A stretch of DNA of 64,000 bases from Syncephalis plumigaleata. Lineage: Eukaryota; Zoopagomycota; Zoopagomycetes; Zoopagales; Piptocephalidaceae. The translations under genes were made by a program, and so were the position numbers. Under the pieces are notes generated by a model, which saw only the letters and a list, made by a program, of their open reading frames with translations, was not told where the DNA came from and did no database searches. Where the stretch lies: positions 1 through 64,000 of the forward strand of contig JAIXMF010000025.1 of NCBI GenBank assembly GCA_025201365.1, given 5' to 3'. Positions 60,567 through 64,000 of this stretch are shown one piece after another. Positions within the stretch are counted from its first letter, which is position 1; each line of letters begins with the position of its first letter.

Positions 60567-63500
60567 AATAAATATAGAACACTAAATAATGATTTGACCG
60601 GATAAAAATATCAGTTGGCTAGAAATATAATATAGTATATATATATAGGGGTACACGAGGTTCACGCCGTCAAATGCTGCTTTGCTGCCGTGAAATAGTT
60701 TAGAAAATAGCACAATGATAAAGATAATAATGAAATGATGATGAGGACGACGACGACGACGACGACGACGAGATTGCCGTTGAATCACAGACTCAGTCAC
60801 AAACGCAAAACGCAGATAGACGATATATGAATATGAATATGAGATATGATAAAAAGAAAGATGAAAGAAAGAAAGATGAATAGGAGTGAGAGTGAGTGAG
60901 TGAGTGAGTGAGTGAGTGAGTGACAGTTAGGTCCAGTTGGAAACGAACAAGGACTCACAGGTTGGGGTATGCAAAAATATTGCTATAATAGAAAGAGGAA
61001 AGAAATTTTGAGGAGAAATGTGGGTGAGTGTCAAACACAGTTACGCTATTATAGAAATGATAATAACGATGGCAATAATGGTGATGATGATGGTGGCAAA
61101 TCTATATTCTATAAATGAACGAATGTGCAAGTGAACGTGTGATGTGTGTATAGGCTATCTGTAAGTGGAAATATAAAGAAGCAAGTAAATGCAGTAATAA
61201 TGGTCGTAGCAGTGGGAGAGAGCACGTCTAGCTAGCAGGGCGGATCGCTGCAGCAGCATCTTTATAATAGGAAAGAGTTGATGGTGCGTCTCGGCGCTGC
61301 CATATACTACTACTACTATTAGAGAGTCATGCTCATCATTCACCATTTAATCCATAAAATGGAAACAAATTGGATCAAATGATAATGATGATAATGATGA
61401 TGCCAATCTATTCGACTGCCCAGTCATAGTTGTACGTTTCTATACTGCAGCCACGCGTGCACTCCATCATCCATTGTCCATCATCCATATCAACGCTTAG
61501 GCCACGCTCGTATGCTGCTAGAACGGGCCATAGATACCAAGTCTTCTTGATATGGGTACATTGAGACTTATAGATGCATGCATATATATAAAAGTAATAA
61601 ACGCATTTGAACCAATTAATTGTATTAATTGCCACATATTCATCAAGCATCAATCATGAATCGTCATAATAGCCAAGTAACGGCGTTGTAACCATAATGA
61701 TAGGTGTGTACATGAACAAACAAATAGGTGCGTTGTATGTGTGTATGTGTATGTGTAAGAATAGGGCGTGCCATTTTCATTCATGAAGTAGGGCACGTGT
61801 AGACTGTCAGATCGAATTGGAAGGCATGAATGATTTGATGATTTGCTGAACGTTGGAGAAAAAAAGGCAACAGTGTCTCGCTCATGCCATTCAGTATAGT
61901 GGACGGATGATACAGGAGAGCTGCAAGGCGGACATTGCAGCAGACATGGAAGAGATCATCAATAAATAGCATATTGCAGCGATTTGTTTAGGAAACAGGA
62001 AATGAGGAGAGGGGGGCATGTCCAACTAGCATGTTGTCAAGCAGACGATGATAAACGAGCAATGATAATGTGACGACTATTATAATATATATATCATAGC
62101 ACATTGTAGTATAACATAGCATAGTATGTATTGTTCTATATCTCGAGCGTAACTTTGCAAGATGGATTGGCTATGAAGACCATCATTGTATGTATAAACG
62201 CATACACACATACAAGACGAATGGCAATTGTTTATCGCCTATGCTATTCCGGTACTTACCCTCTCTTTCCTCGTTGTGGCCAATGAACAAGAGACAAGCA
62301 ATTACAGCCGAGGATAAAGGCGAGACTATCTACGGCTACCAAGTTAGTGTATACGACGTAGATATCACATTAAAGGGTGGGATTCTAGCTAATTGTTGCT
62401 ATTCGGTAATGGCTAGGTTATTCTAGTAATATTATCCGCGGCAATAGCCAAAACCGTAGAAATTATATTAGTGGAAGCGGTAGCAGTATCTGCCACAGCG
62501 TAAGTATATAGATGCGGAAAAAAAAGCAAAGATAGGAGGAAATGTGGAATAGGTAACGGAAACGTGAAAGGAATAAAATATACAGAAGCAAACATGTCAT
62601 TGGCCATGGAAGACAACATACTACAAACCGATATCAAGGCGCAGTGAGCGTGTGAATCTGGTTGTACATACACACATACATACATACATACATACATACA
62701 CACTTGTGTGCTTATGTGTGTTTATAGGTCTGTACGTGGGACACGCGACAACACGAGTCCAGAAGAGCAGAAACGATGCTATTGATGTGGAGATGTAGCG
62801 AGAAACGTAGCACACTAGATGTGTGTATGGGCGTATGTATGTATGTATGTGCATATGATGCCGAACAATTGCAACCGCGTGGATCACAAGTCCGACAAAG
62901 GACTCGTGACGGCAATGAATCTGTCATCAAAGAACGAGCAACATATGACGCACGGCAATATCAAGTTCATTAGGGAACGCATTATTATCAGTGCTATTAT
63001 TAGTATGCGATAGGAGAGCGAGCGTACATGTTCGGTAATCCGAATAAATACATCAAATGATAATGGATTGACATTTCCATTGACATGTTCCAGAATAAAG
63101 AAGCTATTGTCATAAACAAGGATGCGAGTGTAAGCGAATTAGCAGCTTACTATGATGCGTGTACAAACACAATAAAGCAGCAATGTAGCAATGTCCAACT
63201 ATGAAATAAATAAAGGGTAATAATCAGGCAGCAGCAGCAGCAGTAGCAGGCATCATCAATCGAATCGAGCACGGATACAGCTGCATAGTTGCAGCAAGTG
63301 TACGTACCTTGCTTTCCGCTTCTCGTCAAGTATTTGCTATTAAGACTGTTTGATAGGTCTATCGTGTAGGAATGATAAAAAGAAAACTAACAGTGTTGCA
63401 CTTCTTGCATATACTTTATACGCATACAAGCATACACGCACTGATCACAACAACCACGTCACTATAACCGAGATCAAGGGTAATTACAAGTGTATACGCG

Positions 63501-64000
63501 TAGACGCAGGCGACACGGAATGGTCACGAGCACACTATCGAACGAGTCTTTTATAAGCAACAATAGAAATACGAGAAACACAACCAGATGACTAGTATAA
63601 TGAGAGGGTAAAACTGGGAAAGGAGACGCAAGGGGAAGGTGATAATGGTGAAAAGATAAGATTTCTAGACGTCACAAAAGAAAATGTAAGACAAGAAAAT
63701 CATCACATCAATTCATCATTATCATTACACGGAGATCCACACTATAAATGATAATGATAATGAAGAAGTAGAATATGATGCTGATGATACCTGTCTACCA
63801 TTTGGTATCACTCGTTCGCTGCGTTTTATCGTATACGGTCAGTGGTAGATACGAATGTTGCCAAGACATTTGAAACTAACATGGAAAACAATCGTCGACA
63901 ATGGTAAACAACACACGCGCAAACACACAACAAATTACAAATCATAATAAACGAATCTAACAGCTGATATGAGCATATTTACCTACCTTAGTAGTAATAA
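60567..64000. other. Gene-poor upstream region of NudE with weak coding-like patches
   Basis: About 3.4 kb to the window end. The + strand is often purine-rich, meaning pyrimidine-rich on the NudE strand. (GAC)n at about 60748-60772, (GAGT)n at about 60893-60921 and CATA repeats at about 62670-62700 occur. Two patches read like protein ends: 61408 to about 61560 (minus; TWYLWPVLAAYERGLSVDMD, ending YNYDWAVE) and about 61875-61968 (plus; AIQYSGRMIQESCKADIAAD, ending EEIINK). Neither has a clear start or family, so no gene is called. Confidence 0.4.

Overview
The window is nuclear DNA of a fungus. Genes are compact and split by many short spliceosomal introns (mostly about 45-80 bp, GTAAGT-like donors). 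The gene set includes fungal-type secreted proteins: a fungalysin (M36), a CAP/PR-1 protein and a CON7-like C2H2 factor. It also has housekeeping genes such as CSN5, Derlin, TRAPPC2, prefoldin 4, ARP8, UTP23 and NudE. The trehalose synthase is fused to a phosphatase domain and introns are dense, which suggests an early-diverging (zygomycete-grade) lineage. That placement is inference.

Layout. 0-9 kb: mitochondrial GatB (cut by the window edge), a secreted S9A prolyl-oligopeptidase-like protein that has lost catalytic residues, a BAHD-type acyltransferase and a multi-spanning membrane protein with a PA-like ectodomain. 9-18 kb: an R3HCC1L-like protein, then RabGGTase beta and Rab escort protein side by side, then a HERP-type ubiquitin-like ERAD protein. 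A palindromic repeat lies between the last two. 18-35 kb: a small secreted peptide, a CON7-like zinc-finger gene, a secreted unknown, trehalose-6-P synthase/phosphatase, the UEV Mms2, CSN5 and fungalysin. 34.6-43.4 kb: a gene-poor, microsatellite-rich island whose only convincing gene is an 84-residue ORF with biased codons. 43.4-50.6 kb: glycine cleavage H protein, a Med19-like protein, a carrier-like membrane protein, TRAPPC2, Derlin and prefoldin 4. 50.8-60.6 kb: ARP8, a CAP protein, UTP23 and NudE. 60.6-64 kb: gene-poor upstream sequence of NudE.

Functional links. BET2 and MRS6 encode partners in Rab prenylation. HERP and Derlin are both ERAD components. TRAPPC2 and the Rab prenylation pair both serve vesicle traffic. 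GatB, the H protein and possibly the carrier-like protein are mitochondrial. Several secreted or surface proteins suggest a degradative or host-interacting lifestyle.

Two window-wide patterns stand out. First, roughly a dozen conserved genes carry single-base frame breaks, often in short homopolymers, while other genes are perfectly clean; this looks more like assembly error than decay. Second, several genes have kilobase-long upstream tracts that are pyrimidine-rich on the gene's own strand.
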